From the NCBI GenBank assembly GCA_963803295.1, contig CAWDMC010000028.1:1-64000 (forward strand): a stretch of DNA of 64,000 nt. Direction: 5' to 3'. Below the pieces are notes generated by a model, which was not told where the DNA came from, made no database searches, and was given only the letters and a program-made list of their open reading frames with translations. Origin of the DNA: CAWDMC01 sp963803295 (GTDB taxonomy: Bacteria; Acidobacteriota; Terriglobia; UBA7540). A program made the translations under genes and the position numbers. This document shows positions 16,140-25,328 of this stretch, piece after piece (the stretch's first letter is position 1; every line of letters begins with the position of its first letter).

Positions 16140-18398
16140 ATGTCGTCGTCAAACCTCACTCTCGCAAGCGAGGCCAAGTACCTCAAGGGCGTTGGCCCGT
16201 TCCGCGCCGAGTTGCTGGCCGGGCGCGGGATCTACACGGTTGAGGATCTGCTCTACTACACACCCTTTCGCTACGAAGACCGGACTCACTTTTCGGCGGT
16301 GCGCGAGTTGGTGCCGGGCCAGATGGCCACGATCCTGGTGCGGGTGCTCACCGGCGGCTTGACGCGTACGCGCGGCGGAACTTACATCTATGATCTCTCG
16401 GCTGCTGACGCCTCCGAAGAACTAATAGACGGTGGGCAGAAGCCAGTGGCCGGTGGGCCCTTGCGGGGCAGTGCTCCGGTGTTCGGGCGTCCGGGCGCTC
16501 GTAACATGATCCGCTGCAAGTGGTTCAATTCCATTTATCTCGAGAAGAACAAAGTCTTCCGCAGTGGACAGCGGGTGTTTTTCTACGGCAAGGTGGAGCT
16601 TGATCCCTACGGGAACGGGAACCTGCAGATGGTCCAGCCGCAGTTTGAGATTCTCCATGCGGAACCGGCAGGTAATGGGCTAGAGCCGGTAGGCGCGGAG
16701 GGGCCCGCCGTAGAGAGTTCCAACTCGCTCGAACTCGGTCGAATTGTGCCGATCTACCAGGCGATCGGCTCGATTGGATCGCGCGTCATGCGCCGTCTGG
16801 TCCGGACAGCACTGGACATGCTTGGCGAAGAGATTCCCGAGTGCCTGCCCGAGTCGGTGCTGCGCAAGAACAAGCTGATGGGCCGGGCCGCTGCCGTTCG
16901 GCAAACCCACTTTCCCGATCAGCCCGAAGCCACCCGCCTGGAAGACCTTTGCCGCTTTCGTACACCCGCCCAGATTCGCCTGATTTTTGAGGAGCTTTTC
17001 AATGTCGGCGCTGATCTCGTCCTAAAGCGGCGCAAGCAGAAGCTGGCCGAAGGCATCGCCTTTGAGCTGAAGCCCAGCGCCCGTGAAGCCATCAAGAGAA
17101 TCCTGCCGTTTCATCCAACAGCCGCTCAGAAGCGGGTGCTTGGCGAAATCGTTTCCGACATGGCCTTGCCCCATCCCATGAACCGGCTCCTGCAGGGAGA
17201 TGTGGGCTCTGGCAAGACCATCGTTGCTATCCAGGCGGCGATTGTCGCATTGGAAAATGGCTATCAGGTGGCGCTGATGGCTCCTACGGAGATCCTGGCT
17301 ACGCAGCACTACCTTTACATGAAGCGCTTACTCCTGCCGCTCACGTACACGGTCGATCTGCTGGTCAGCGCCCGCAAGAGCAATGAGAAGGCGGAACTCA
17401 AGCGGCGCGTGGCCGAAGGCAGTGTCAATGTTGTGGTGGGGACACACGCCCTGGTTGAAGGTGACGTGGAATTTGCGCGGCTGGGACTCGCGATCGTGGA
17501 TGAGCAGCACCGCTTTGGAGTGATCCAACGCTACAAGCTGACGAAGAAGGGTCCCAACCCCGACGTTCTGGTCATGACGGCAACCCCGATTCCGCGGACT
17601 CTGGCGCTAACCCTGTACGCGGATCTCGATTTTTCCGTCATCGACGAGCTGCCGCCTAACCGTACGCCGATCCGCACCGAATTGGTCGCGGAGAGCCAGC
17701 GATCACGTGCCTTCGAACTGATCCGCAGTAAAGTGAAGGCGGGCGAGCAGGCTTACGTGGTGTATCCACTGGTAGAGGAGTCCGACAAGCTGGAACTGCG
17801 CGCGGCGGTTGACATGTACGAGCACCTTTCGCGTAATGTTTTCCCCGAGTTCAAGCTCGGTCTGCTGCACGGTCGCCTGCCGAGTGAGGAAAAAGAGCAG
17901 ACGATGCAGGCCTTCAAGTCGGGTGAGGTGCAGGTATTGGTGGCGACCACGGTAGTGGAGGTCGGAGTGGACGTGCCCAATGCCACGGTGATGCTGATCG
18001 AGCACGCCGATCGCTTCGGGCTTGCGCCCCTGCACCAGCTCCGTGGCCGCATAGGCCGTGGCAAAGGAAAGTCTACCTGCCTTTTGCTGGCGGATGACCA
18101 CCGCACGGAAGTGGCGGAAGAGCGCCTGCGCACGATGGTGGAAACCACGGATGGTTTCAAGATCGCTGAAACCGACCTGAAGCTGCGGGGTCCCGGCGAA
18201 TTCTTTGGCACCCAGCAAGCGGGCATCCCGGCATTCCGGATCGCGAATCTTATTCGTGACCGCGAAATCCAGGAATGGGCGAAGAAAGAGGCGACGGATT
18301 TCGTGGAGCATCCACCATCGCCTAAAACGCTGGAGGATTTTGCCGGGACGCTGCGCAGTTCCTGGCCGCGGCGGTATCGGTTGGCACGAGTCGGGTAA
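16140..18398 (+). CDS. recG: ATP-dependent DNA helicase RecG
   Basis: 752 residues from the ATG at 16140 (AAGGG just upstream). The frame is open 20 codons further 5', but homology begins at about LASEAKYLKGVGP. It shows the N-terminal wedge/OB domain (residues ~60-200), Walker A GDVGSGKT, motif II DEQH (IVDEQHRFG), motif III TATPIPRTLA, and motif VI HQLRGRIGRG, with the RecG-typical C-terminal LKLRGPGEFFGTQQAG. RecG reverses stalled replication forks and branch-migrates Holliday junctions in the cytoplasm. rsmD follows 77 nt downstream. Confidence 0.96.
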   Translation: MSSSNLTLASEAKYLKGVGPFRAELLAGRGIYTVEDLLYYTPFRYEDRTHFSAVRELVPGQMATILVRVLTGGLTRTRGGTYIYDLSAADASEELIDGGQKPVAGGPLRGSAPVFGRPGARNMIRCKWFNSIYLEKNKVFRSGQRVFFYGKVELDPYGNGNLQMVQPQFEILHAEPAGNGLEPVGAEGPAVESSNSLELGRIVPIYQAIGSIGSRVMRRLVRTALDMLGEEIPECLPESVLRKNKLMGRAAAVRQTHFPDQPEATRLEDLCRFRTPAQIRLIFEELFNVGADLVLKRRKQKLAEGIAFELKPSAREAIKRILPFHPTAAQKRVLGEIVSDMALPHPMNRLLQGDVGSGKTIVAIQAAIVALENGYQVALMAPTEILATQHYLYMKRLLLPLTYTVDLLVSARKSNEKAELKRRVAEGSVNVVVGTHALVEGDVEFARLGLAIVDEQHRFGVIQRYKLTKKGPNPDVLVMTATPIPRTLALTLYADLDFSVIDELPPNRTPIRTELVAESQRSRAFELIRSKVKAGEQAYVVYPLVEESDKLELRAAVDMYEHLSRNVFPEFKLGLLHGRLPSEEKEQTMQAFKSGEVQVLVATTVVEVGVDVPNATVMLIEHADRFGLAPLHQLRGRIGRGKGKSTCLLLADDHRTEVAEERLRTMVETTDGFKIAETDLKLRGPGEFFGTQQAGIPAFRIANLIRDREIQEWAKKEATDFVEHPPSPKTLEDFAGTLRSSWPRRYRLARVG

Positions 18399-18475
18399 AG
18401 TAGGGTAGCGCGGAACTCCGGTCTAAGGTTCGCCGTTACTGCGCATTTGTGAGGAAGGCGCGAACTGCACCAACT

Positions 18476-19030
18476 ATGCGAGTCATATCCGGCCAGTACC
18501 GCGGACTTCCACTGGCGACGCTTAAGGGCGACAAGCTGCGCCCGACGTCCGACCAGTTGCGTGAGACCCTGTTTGACGTGCTGGGTCCGGGAATCGAAGG
18601 GGTAGTGTTTCTGGATGCCTATGCGGGGACTGGCGCCGTAGGGATTGAGGCGATCAGCCGTGGGGCCGCCGACGTGGTGTTCATCGAGCACCACAAAGCT
18701 GCGGCGGAGGTGATTAAGCGCAACCTTCTAGCGCTGGAAATCGAGTCGGGCTATCGCATCATGACCAACCAGGTCCTACCCGGGCTCGAGCGGCTGGCGC
18801 GCGAGGCCGAGCGCTTCGACCTGGTCTTTCTCGACCCACCTTACTCCGAAATCCGCGAGTATCACCATGTGCTGCGACAACTCGGGCGCGGCGAGATTAT
18901 AGGCCGCGGATCAACGGTGATCGCGGAGCATTCACGACATGTCATCCTCGAGGAACGATACAATAGTCTCAATCGCACACGGCTGATCCGGCATGGAGAC
19001 GCACAACTTGCCTTCTACCGATTTGGGTAG
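18476..19030 (+). CDS. rsmD: 16S rRNA (guanine-966-N2)-methyltransferase RsmD
   Basis: 184 residues from the ATG at 18476, chosen because family members start MRVIxGxxRG; the frame is open 9 codons upstream. SAM-binding motif I is FLDAYAGTGAVGIEA, and the catalytic motif is VFLDPPY (DPPY, N6/N2-MTase type). KLRPTSDQLRETLFDVL is the classic RsmD N-terminal motif. It methylates G966 of 16S rRNA in the 30S assembly intermediate. It may be co-transcribed with recG. Confidence 0.94.
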   Translation: MRVISGQYRGLPLATLKGDKLRPTSDQLRETLFDVLGPGIEGVVFLDAYAGTGAVGIEAISRGAADVVFIEHHKAAAEVIKRNLLALEIESGYRIMTNQVLPGLERLAREAERFDLVFLDPPYSEIREYHHVLRQLGRGEIIGRGSTVIAEHSRHVILEERYNSLNRTRLIRHGDAQLAFYRFG

Positions 19031-19072
19031 CCGCGGCGAACGCCTGGGACCTACCGATAGTTGCGACTCCGC

Positions 19073-19135
19073 TGTAGCGCCGGTCTGCGACTGTCTGCGA
19101 CCGGCGTATCTCGCCGCTCATAGAGCGGCGCTACA
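19073..19135. repeat. REP-like double hairpin, full copy
   Basis: TGTAGCGC at 19073 is matched by GCGCTACA at 19128-19135. Inside are CGCCGGTC...GACCGGCG and GCCGCTC ATA GAGCGGC. Related copies lie at 32981-33102 (degenerate), 33202-33251 (full) and 33291-33316 (half). It is placed between the convergent rsmD and VOC genes. Confidence 0.7.
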
Positions 19136-19146
19136 GAAGAAGACCG

Positions 19147-19656
19147 TTACTGGTGCTTGGGCTTGGTCTTCGCCTGAAAGGACGCGGGCGTCATCTCACT
19201 GAGCTCAATGTTATTGCCATCGGGATCCTTGATGAAGTAGAGCAAGGTTCCGTCGGCCTGGACCTTGGCTGCCTTCTGGAAGACATCGGGCGGTAAGGAG
19301 TAGCCGCGCGCTTGCAAGGTGTGGAGCGTTGCCTGGAGATTGGTTACGAAGAGGCCAAAATGATAGGGCCTGGGCTGAGGTGAGTTCGCCGTTCCGGGGA
19401 ACAGCTCCACAAAAGTGTCGCTGCCGGCGACGCGGAGATAAATCAGCGAAGGAGTGCCATCTGGTTTCTTCAGGCGGAAGGATTCCTTCAGGCCAAGCTG
19501 ATCGACGTAGAAGTGCAAAGCTCGCCCGAGATCGGAGACAGCGACACCGACGTGCCCCAGATGCTCGATGCCGGCGGAATCCTGGGCGTAAGTGTAAGCT
19601 GGAAGCGCGCCCATCGAGAGCAATGCCAGCATCAACAGGACTCTTGCAGATCTCAT
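19147..19656 (-). CDS. Secreted VOC (glyoxalase/dioxygenase-fold) protein
   Basis: 169 residues; GGAGG lies 9 nt before the ATG. Signal peptide to about residue 24 (AYTYAQ). The fold shows the paired beta-alpha-beta-beta-beta units: HLGHVGVAVSDLGRALHFYVDQLGL, then PYHFGLFVTNLQATLHTLQARGY, ending DPDGNNIELSE. The His in GHVGV, His in YHFGL and Glu in NIELSE are the likely metal ligands. Exported VOC proteins are common in Acidobacteria. The reaction is unknown. Confidence 0.82.
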   Translation of the reverse strand: MRSARVLLMLALLSMGALPAYTYAQDSAGIEHLGHVGVAVSDLGRALHFYVDQLGLKESFRLKKPDGTPSLIYLRVAGSDTFVELFPGTANSPQPRPYHFGLFVTNLQATLHTLQARGYSLPPDVFQKAAKVQADGTLLYFIKDPDGNNIELSEMTPASFQAKTKPKHQ

Positions 19657-19886
19657 GTTTCGGCCTCCACGATGCTTTTAGGAATGGGTTTACTCTACCA
19701 CCGGGAGCCAACATGGACAATCAGGCTCGCCCCATCGAGATAGGTCAGCATGAACGCAAATAGGGTCATCTCAAGATGTTTGGGTTCGGGGGTGCACACG
19801 GCACGCGACTTTACTGTCGCCATGCATCTGCCTTCAGCCTCTGACGCGGTTTTCCCTGGCCTTGCTATGTCCCGTGGCTGAGGTCG

Positions 19887-22670
19887 TCACTTCTCCGTTG
19901 CTGGTGTGGCGTATGACGGCGAGAATCCGCTCACGGCGTAAGCGACCAGAGAATCCAGAAGCGAGGTTGCGTAAGGATCGCTTCCGTAACTGGTGCCGAT
20001 TGCGAAGGTGCAGATCAGCAGCTTCCCTCTGCCGTAGGTGGCCTGAACCAGAGTTGCGGCGCTCGATCGAAGCCAGCCGTAGAACACGCCGGAGAGCACG
20101 TCGTCGAAGTGCTCGGCAGGGATTCCCACGACGACCGCGGGTGGGGTTACTGCTTCGGTTTCAAAGCCTGCTACCGTTCCGAAGCTGATGGCCTTAAAGG
20201 GCTCTCGATCGGCACGACGCCAGGGAAAATCGCTAATCCAGTCGCCGCTAAAATCGGACTTGGCACGCGTCTTGATCTCGAGGCCAGGCGCCAGCCTCTG
20301 CGCCTCAGTGGCAAGCAGGATCACGCGGCCGCCGGATTTGAGACTTTGCTTTACCCTCTCGTCGAATGAGGAGGCAATTAGCACCGGGAGGGCCTCTGAG
20401 CCCGAAGGAGCCTGATAGCCGCGCCTGCGCATCTCGGCAACGAGGCGACGAAGCTTGCCGGCGGGGTCGTCGAACTCGACGGTCGGCGGGAGTTCCGGAT
20501 GTTCACGAGGGTAGAAGAAGAGATCGATGGAATTCTCTGAGATGAGTTTGCTACCGGTGGCGACGCTGACCTTGAGAGTACGGCGAATGGCACGGCTGAA
20601 GCTCGGAGCCTCAAACTCAATAGTTCCGATTTTCGCGACCGATCCCTGCGATATCGGCGGGAGAATCAAGTCTCCTCGGACTGGATTGTCACTAAGGGCC
20701 CATGCCGCTGTCGCTCCTGAGAGGCTCTGGCCCGAGAAATGCGAGAAATCCACTTCGGCTCGCACTTTCTCACCCACCTGATAATTGTGCTTGGCAAGTT
20801 TCACGATCACGAGATCGTCCTGCTGTAGGGCCGGGAAGCGCTGGGCGTCGAGCTTCGGCACGCGGCGCATATCGAGCAGTCCGTTAGCTTCCCAGTTCAC
20901 ATCGGTAAACTCGGTGATGACATAACCCTGGATCTCGGGACGTAGACGCAACGCCTCGATTTCGTATTTAAGGGACTCAAATTCGTGCGCCGCGCTTGCG
21001 CTGGCGAGTTCTTTCAGGTCTCTGAATAGCGACCCGTAGCGATAGTCCGCAAAGCGCTGCTCGATACCATGCGGGGAGGTAAAATCCTCCGCAACGAAGC
21101 CGAAGCCCTGGTCAAACCACCAGGGCCTGACCCCGAACTGCGGGAGCCCCCAGTTGCCGAATTCCGAGAGCACAAGCGGCTCGGTGCCTTTGGGTTCGGC
21201 GTCGCCATAAGGACTGAACAGCCATCCCGGGCGGATGGCAAAATCCGTCGCAAAGCGATCAAAGTCGTCGGCATGGTCAGGAATGGCGTTGTAGTTGTGG
21301 AAGTCAGCGATATCAGTGGCCATGTGGAAATTTTCGCAGCAGGGGCTATTGTCGTCCACCAGCCAGCCAGGGACCAGCTTCTTGGCGTCCAGATAAGACT
21401 GCTTCAGCCATTGGCGCTCGGCTGCTTCCTTGAGGTCCGCTCCCCAGCTTTCGTTAATGATGCTGAGGATCACGATTGACGGGTGATTCCAGTCGCGTTC
21501 CACCATTCCCTGCAGCGTTTCGGAGGCCCGGCGCTTGGAATCGGCGGTGAGCTTGTCCCAACTGGGGATTTCGTACCAGACGAGGATGCCCACTTGATCC
21601 GCGGCCTCCAGATACCGCTGATCGGGAACCTTGATGTGACAACGCAGCAGGTTCAATCCCATCTGTTTGGCGGTGGTCATTTCCGCTTTGAGGTAACTCA
21701 GCGAAGGCGGGGTATAGACCGAGTCTGGGTAGAAGGCTTGATCGAGCGCCCCGCGCAGGTAGACGAGATCGCCATTCAGATAGAACCTGCCTTGGCGGGT
21801 TTCGAACGTCCGAAAGCCGAAAGCGTAATTATCAACATCGCCCGAACCTAATTCGACTCGTAGCTTGTAAAGGGCCGGATGGTCCGGACTCCAGAGACTG
21901 GCGCCGGGGATCTGGCCCGAGAACAGATAGCGATCCTGGCCAAGCTTGATTTCCGCCGAGCCGCGCCAGGCGGAATCACCCGAAGGTGCTAGGATATCCG
22001 CCTTCATGTTGGTTGCTTCGGGATTCCTGATGCTGACTTCGATCTGAAATCTGCCTTTTGCATCGCCCTGGACGTGGACCGTCCCCAAGTGGGTACGGGG
22101 CCGAATCTGCAACTCGATTCCCTGCCACGGTCCACTGGTTTCCACGTACCAACCCTGCTTACCGTGCGGGATCTCGGCAAACTTGATACCTTCTACTTCA
22201 GGAATCTTGCCGGGATCGACGACGCGCAGCGCCACCTGGTTGCGACCGGGGGCGAGCGCGGAAGTGATGTCGAAGCTGAAGGGGAGATAGCCGCCCTCAT
22301 GCGTTCCCATCTTTCGGTTGTTGACGTACACCTCTGTCAAGTAATCCACCGCGTCGCAACGCAGAAGGACGACCTGCCCGGGGGCACGGTCGCCCATTTC
22401 AAAGCTGGTCCAGTACCAGCCCACGCCGGCATACTCGCGCAGGTCGTTGAACTCGGATTGCCACGATCCGGGAACCACGGCCTGGCGGACGGCGGTAGCC
22501 TTGGCGAGATCCTCGACTCTGAGACTACCCGCCGGGTCAGTGACGAAGTTCCAGGCGCGATCAAGCGAGATATCCTGCCGCGACGTGGCTACGGAGACGA
22601 GCACTGAAGGTCCAAGCAGCATCGCGATGGCGAGAGCAAGGAGGGCGCGTTGATGAAAGGCAGGTTGCAT
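19887..22670 (-). CDS. Secreted glycoside hydrolase family 2 protein (beta-galactosidase/beta-glucuronidase type)
   Basis: 927 residues; GGAG lies 9 nt before the ATG. Signal peptide to about residue 28. GH2 sugar-binding jelly roll (residues ~40-190, GVGWYWTSFEM, VYVNNRKMGTHEGGYLPF), Ig-like domain, then TIM barrel (GALDQAFYPDS onward). The acid/base Glu is in SIINESWG and the nucleophile Glu is in LVLSEFGNWG. The ~320-residue C-terminal extension beyond the barrel holds an Ig-like sandwich and a Rossmann-like segment (LPVLIASSFDERV). The substrate is a beta-linked galactoside, glucuronide or mannoside; I cannot decide which. Confidence 0.9.
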   Translation of the reverse strand: MQPAFHQRALLALAIAMLLGPSVLVSVATSRQDISLDRAWNFVTDPAGSLRVEDLAKATAVRQAVVPGSWQSEFNDLREYAGVGWYWTSFEMGDRAPGQVVLLRCDAVDYLTEVYVNNRKMGTHEGGYLPFSFDITSALAPGRNQVALRVVDPGKIPEVEGIKFAEIPHGKQGWYVETSGPWQGIELQIRPRTHLGTVHVQGDAKGRFQIEVSIRNPEATNMKADILAPSGDSAWRGSAEIKLGQDRYLFSGQIPGASLWSPDHPALYKLRVELGSGDVDNYAFGFRTFETRQGRFYLNGDLVYLRGALDQAFYPDSVYTPPSLSYLKAEMTTAKQMGLNLLRCHIKVPDQRYLEAADQVGILVWYEIPSWDKLTADSKRRASETLQGMVERDWNHPSIVILSIINESWGADLKEAAERQWLKQSYLDAKKLVPGWLVDDNSPCCENFHMATDIADFHNYNAIPDHADDFDRFATDFAIRPGWLFSPYGDAEPKGTEPLVLSEFGNWGLPQFGVRPWWFDQGFGFVAEDFTSPHGIEQRFADYRYGSLFRDLKELASASAAHEFESLKYEIEALRLRPEIQGYVITEFTDVNWEANGLLDMRRVPKLDAQRFPALQQDDLVIVKLAKHNYQVGEKVRAEVDFSHFSGQSLSGATAAWALSDNPVRGDLILPPISQGSVAKIGTIEFEAPSFSRAIRRTLKVSVATGSKLISENSIDLFFYPREHPELPPTVEFDDPAGKLRRLVAEMRRRGYQAPSGSEALPVLIASSFDERVKQSLKSGGRVILLATEAQRLAPGLEIKTRAKSDFSGDWISDFPWRRADREPFKAISFGTVAGFETEAVTPPAVVVGIPAEHFDDVLSGVFYGWLRSSAATLVQATYGRGKLLICTFAIGTSYGSDPYATSLLDSLVAYAVSGFSPSYATPATEK

Positions 22671-23172
22671 TCAAGTGAACTCCGCCGAACGGGTTGACCG
22701 GGTATAGCTGAACGGAAAGTCTACTTGGGATTGATCGCCGAAGGCAAGGCGAACCGAGTCCCCGACTGGAGCGAAGTGTTCGCCGCGCTCGACCGTGCCG
22801 GTGTGCCCGAGGACTTTCTCGCCGACCGCGACTGGAGCCTGCCCCAGGAGCGGGAGACGGTTATGATTTACCTGTTTTTGCCTTGGGATGGCCTCATCCC
22901 TCGTAATCACGAGGGCGACTTCCGTGACGAGCGGATGAGGTGATAGCTGCAGGCCGGAAGGCCGGAAAGGTATCAAATCGAGGCGCCCGACTACGGAAGA
23001 ATCGCTAAGGTCACAATGACCGGGAATAGGTTGTCAAGGTCAGAGATAATCTTCATCGCTCCTTCTTCGGATTCTGGTGAGTTTGGCCGGCTGATTGAGC
23101 GCCGCGTAGTTTGTGATCTGGGCAAAAATCGGGTAACACGGGATGTCAAGCGTAAAGCACCCCGATTCACCA
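22671..23172. other. Intergenic region with a possible antitoxin remnant
   Basis: About 500 bases. A short plus-strand frame from a TTG at 22725 to 22943 translates to DWSEVFAALDRAGVPEDFLADRDWSLPQERE, which resembles the C-terminal tail of AbrB/MazE-type antitoxins, then runs into unrelated sequence. No DNA-binding N-terminus is present. It may be a fragment; the vapBC pair lies next to it. The remainder shows nothing I can name. Confidence 0.35.
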
Positions 23173-23562
23173 TTATAGCTCATAAAGGTGCAGGTCCGTG
23201 AAACGGGTCATTTGGGTGAAATTACGGTCCAGGGTGAATAGCGCCGCGCCATTTTCGATGGCAAGGGTCGCGATGAGGGCGTCGACGGTGGCGAGCGTCA
23301 CACCGAACGCGCGAGCCAAGCGGTAGATGACGGCCGCGCGCCTGTATGTGGAATAACCTTGCGGTTCAAGCAGATCAAAGCGTCCCAGGCAAACCTCAAT
23401 GGGCTCCACATCACGCTTGAGCCCCTGCAAAACCTCCGTGACGATGATTCCGCTTAGAACGACCGGCTCCGACTGCTCGATCAGGCGCTTCAACCCCGCA
23501 CCCGCCGGCCCTGGAGATGCATTAAAGAAATCGATCCAAACTGAGCTATCGATCAGGATCAA
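23173..23562 (-). CDS. vapC: VapC-type PIN-domain toxin
   Basis: 129 residues. PIN motifs: MILIDSSVWIDFF (first acidic Asp), SGIIVTEVLQGL (Glu), TLATVDALIATLA (Asp) and ALFTLDRNF (Asp). These four acidic residues form the Mg2+/Mn2+-dependent ribonuclease site of VapC toxins, which usually cleave tRNA. Its ATG overlaps the antitoxin stop (ATGA, 23559-23562), the usual vapBC order of antitoxin first. Confidence 0.93.
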   Translation of the reverse strand: MILIDSSVWIDFFNASPGPAGAGLKRLIEQSEPVVLSGIIVTEVLQGLKRDVEPIEVCLGRFDLLEPQGYSTYRRAAVIYRLARAFGVTLATVDALIATLAIENGAALFTLDRNFTQMTRFTDLHLYEL

Positions 23563-23759
23563 ACGCGATTCCTTCGCATCTGCTTCAAATCACCCTCCCA
23601 GATACCGCTGCCAAAGTACTTCAGAATACCTTTACGCTCTTCCGCTGCTACGAGCGACTCTAGTGCACGGTGAACAATTTGCCTCTTTGTCTTCAGCTTA
23701 GTCAGCTTGCCTGCTTTTCGCATCAAGACTTCGTCGATTTCGATGTTCGTTCTGCCCAT
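23559..23759 (-). CDS. vapB: VapB-type antitoxin
   Basis: 66 residues from the ATG at 23759 (MGRTNIEIDEVLM); the frame opens 6 codons earlier. The N-terminal TNIEIDEVLMRKA and TKRQIVHRALESLV form a ribbon-helix-helix of the type called VapB in this family (bacterial antitoxin with R-x-N-I-E-I-D). The C-terminal GSGIWEGDL is the toxin-binding tail. It should bind the operon promoter and neutralise the downstream PIN toxin by direct contact. Confidence 0.9.
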   Translation of the reverse strand: MGRTNIEIDEVLMRKAGKLTKLKTKRQIVHRALESLVAAEERKGILKYFGSGIWEGDLKQMRRNRV

Positions 23760-24062
23760 GCGTCGATCATACACCATTATTCTGGATCTTTGTGTATGAC
23801 GGAATGTCGACAGCCAGGTTCTGAAACCAACCGACCAAACGCTGGCTTTCCCAACATCCTATTTCTTTTCTTCAGCGCCTCACAAGCGGCACGGATGTTT
23901 CATCTAAGCCTCAGAAAGGGTAACCGGGCACGGGTAGAGGAAGAAGTCCGCGAGCTGTCGAAACGATTAATGCTTTCGACGGACACTTTCGATCTCGTAC
24001 TCACCGGAACGGAACTGTGGTAACATCGGCTTCGCAGTTTGCCGAGCCACGCGCGTCGGGCT

Positions 24063-25328
24063 ATGACATCCGCCAGTGTGAGCCAGAAAGAGCCGTCGGT
24101 CATGCTACACCGGGTCAAGACCGGAGCATTCCGGCTTTCCTTGCCCGTTATTCTTCTGTTCACCATTTCAGCTTTGCTGTCAACGAGTTCTGAACCACGT
24201 GCGGGTGTGAGCGGCATCGCGGGTCTGGGATTCCATCCTGTAAGCTTCGCCCAGCAGGTAGCCGTGGCTTCGTCTCCAGAGAAGGCTGGGGACGACTCGA
24301 AACCGCTGACCGAGGCCAAACCAGAGGATGCCGAGGCGGCGGGTAAGCCAGGGGATGCCGCCGCCCCCAAACCATCTGCGAGCGTTCCTGGGGATCCCGG
24401 TCCTGCCAAGGTCGAGCCACCCGACAAACCGCGCGCCGACCAGGCGCCGGCTGAGATCAATGTCCCCCAAAAGGCCATTCACCCCATGCCGATCCAGGTC
24501 AGCGTGGACATGGTAGTGGTTAACATAACGGTTACAGATCCTTACGACCGTATTGTGACTGGCCTTGAAGAGGGGAATTTTCAGGTATACGATGAAAAGG
24601 TCCCTCAAAAGATCGTTTCGTTCTCCACCGAGGACGCACCTATCTCGATTGGGCTGATCTTCGACTCGAGCGGTTCCATGTCGGACAAAATGGAGAAGTC
24701 CAAGGAAGCAGCCCTGGAGTTCTTTAAGACATCCAACCCACAAGATGAGTTCATGCTCATCGATTTCAATGAAAGACCGAACTTGGTTTCGGCGTTCACG
24801 TCGAAGTTTGAGAACCTTCAAGACCGGCTGATCACTGTCAAGTCGGGCGGTAAAACCGCCCTGCTCGACGCGATCTACCTGGGAATGAATGAGATGTCGA
24901 AGGCCACCACCAACCGCAAGGCTCTATTGGTGATCTCCGACGGCGGTGACAATCACAGCCGCTACACGCAGCGCGATATCAAGAACGCGGTGAGGGAAGC
25001 CGACGTTGAAATCTATGCGGTGGGGATATTTGAGCCGCTTGCTTCGCGCGCCCGTACGCCCGAGGAGGCCGGCGGCCCAGGGATGTTGGCTGAACTGGCG
25101 GAAGTTTCCGGCGGTCGAATGTTCAGTGTGGAGGATGCCAACGAGCTGCCGGACATCATGGAGAAGATCTCAGTTGAGCTGCGCAATCAATACGCTATCG
25201 GTTACAAGCCGTCGAACCTTGTCCGGGACGGGCGTTGGCGCCGCATCAAGGTTAAACTCGATCCGCCTAAGGGCCTCCCACCGCTGCAAGTCTATGCTCG
25301 TACGGGCTATTATGCTCCGACACAATGA
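24063..25328 (+). CDS. Secreted VWFA-domain protein (Acidobacterial VWFA-related family)
   Basis: About 421 residues from the ATG at 24063; a second ATG at 24102 (MLHRVKTG) directly before the hydrophobic signal is equally possible, as neither has a strong ribosome site. A Pro/Ala/Lys-rich linker covers ~60-150. The VWA domain then shows the complete MIDAS: DSSGS, the Thr in KSGGKTALLDA and the Asp in ISDGGDN. It ends YAIGYKPSN...VYARTGYYAPT, the hallmark of the family. A metal-dependent adhesion role is likely; partner unknown. The following paralogue overlaps its 3' end by 17 nt. Confidence 0.87.
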   Translation: MTSASVSQKEPSVMLHRVKTGAFRLSLPVILLFTISALLSTSSEPRAGVSGIAGLGFHPVSFAQQVAVASSPEKAGDDSKPLTEAKPEDAEAAGKPGDAAAPKPSASVPGDPGPAKVEPPDKPRADQAPAEINVPQKAIHPMPIQVSVDMVVVNITVTDPYDRIVTGLEEGNFQVYDEKVPQKIVSFSTEDAPISIGLIFDSSGSMSDKMEKSKEAALEFFKTSNPQDEFMLIDFNERPNLVSAFTSKFENLQDRLITVKSGGKTALLDAIYLGMNEMSKATTNRKALLVISDGGDNHSRYTQRDIKNAVREADVEIYAVGIFEPLASRARTPEEAGGPGMLAELAEVSGGRMFSVEDANELPDIMEKISVELRNQYAIGYKPSNLVRDGRWRRIKVKLDPPKGLPPLQVYARTGYYAPTQ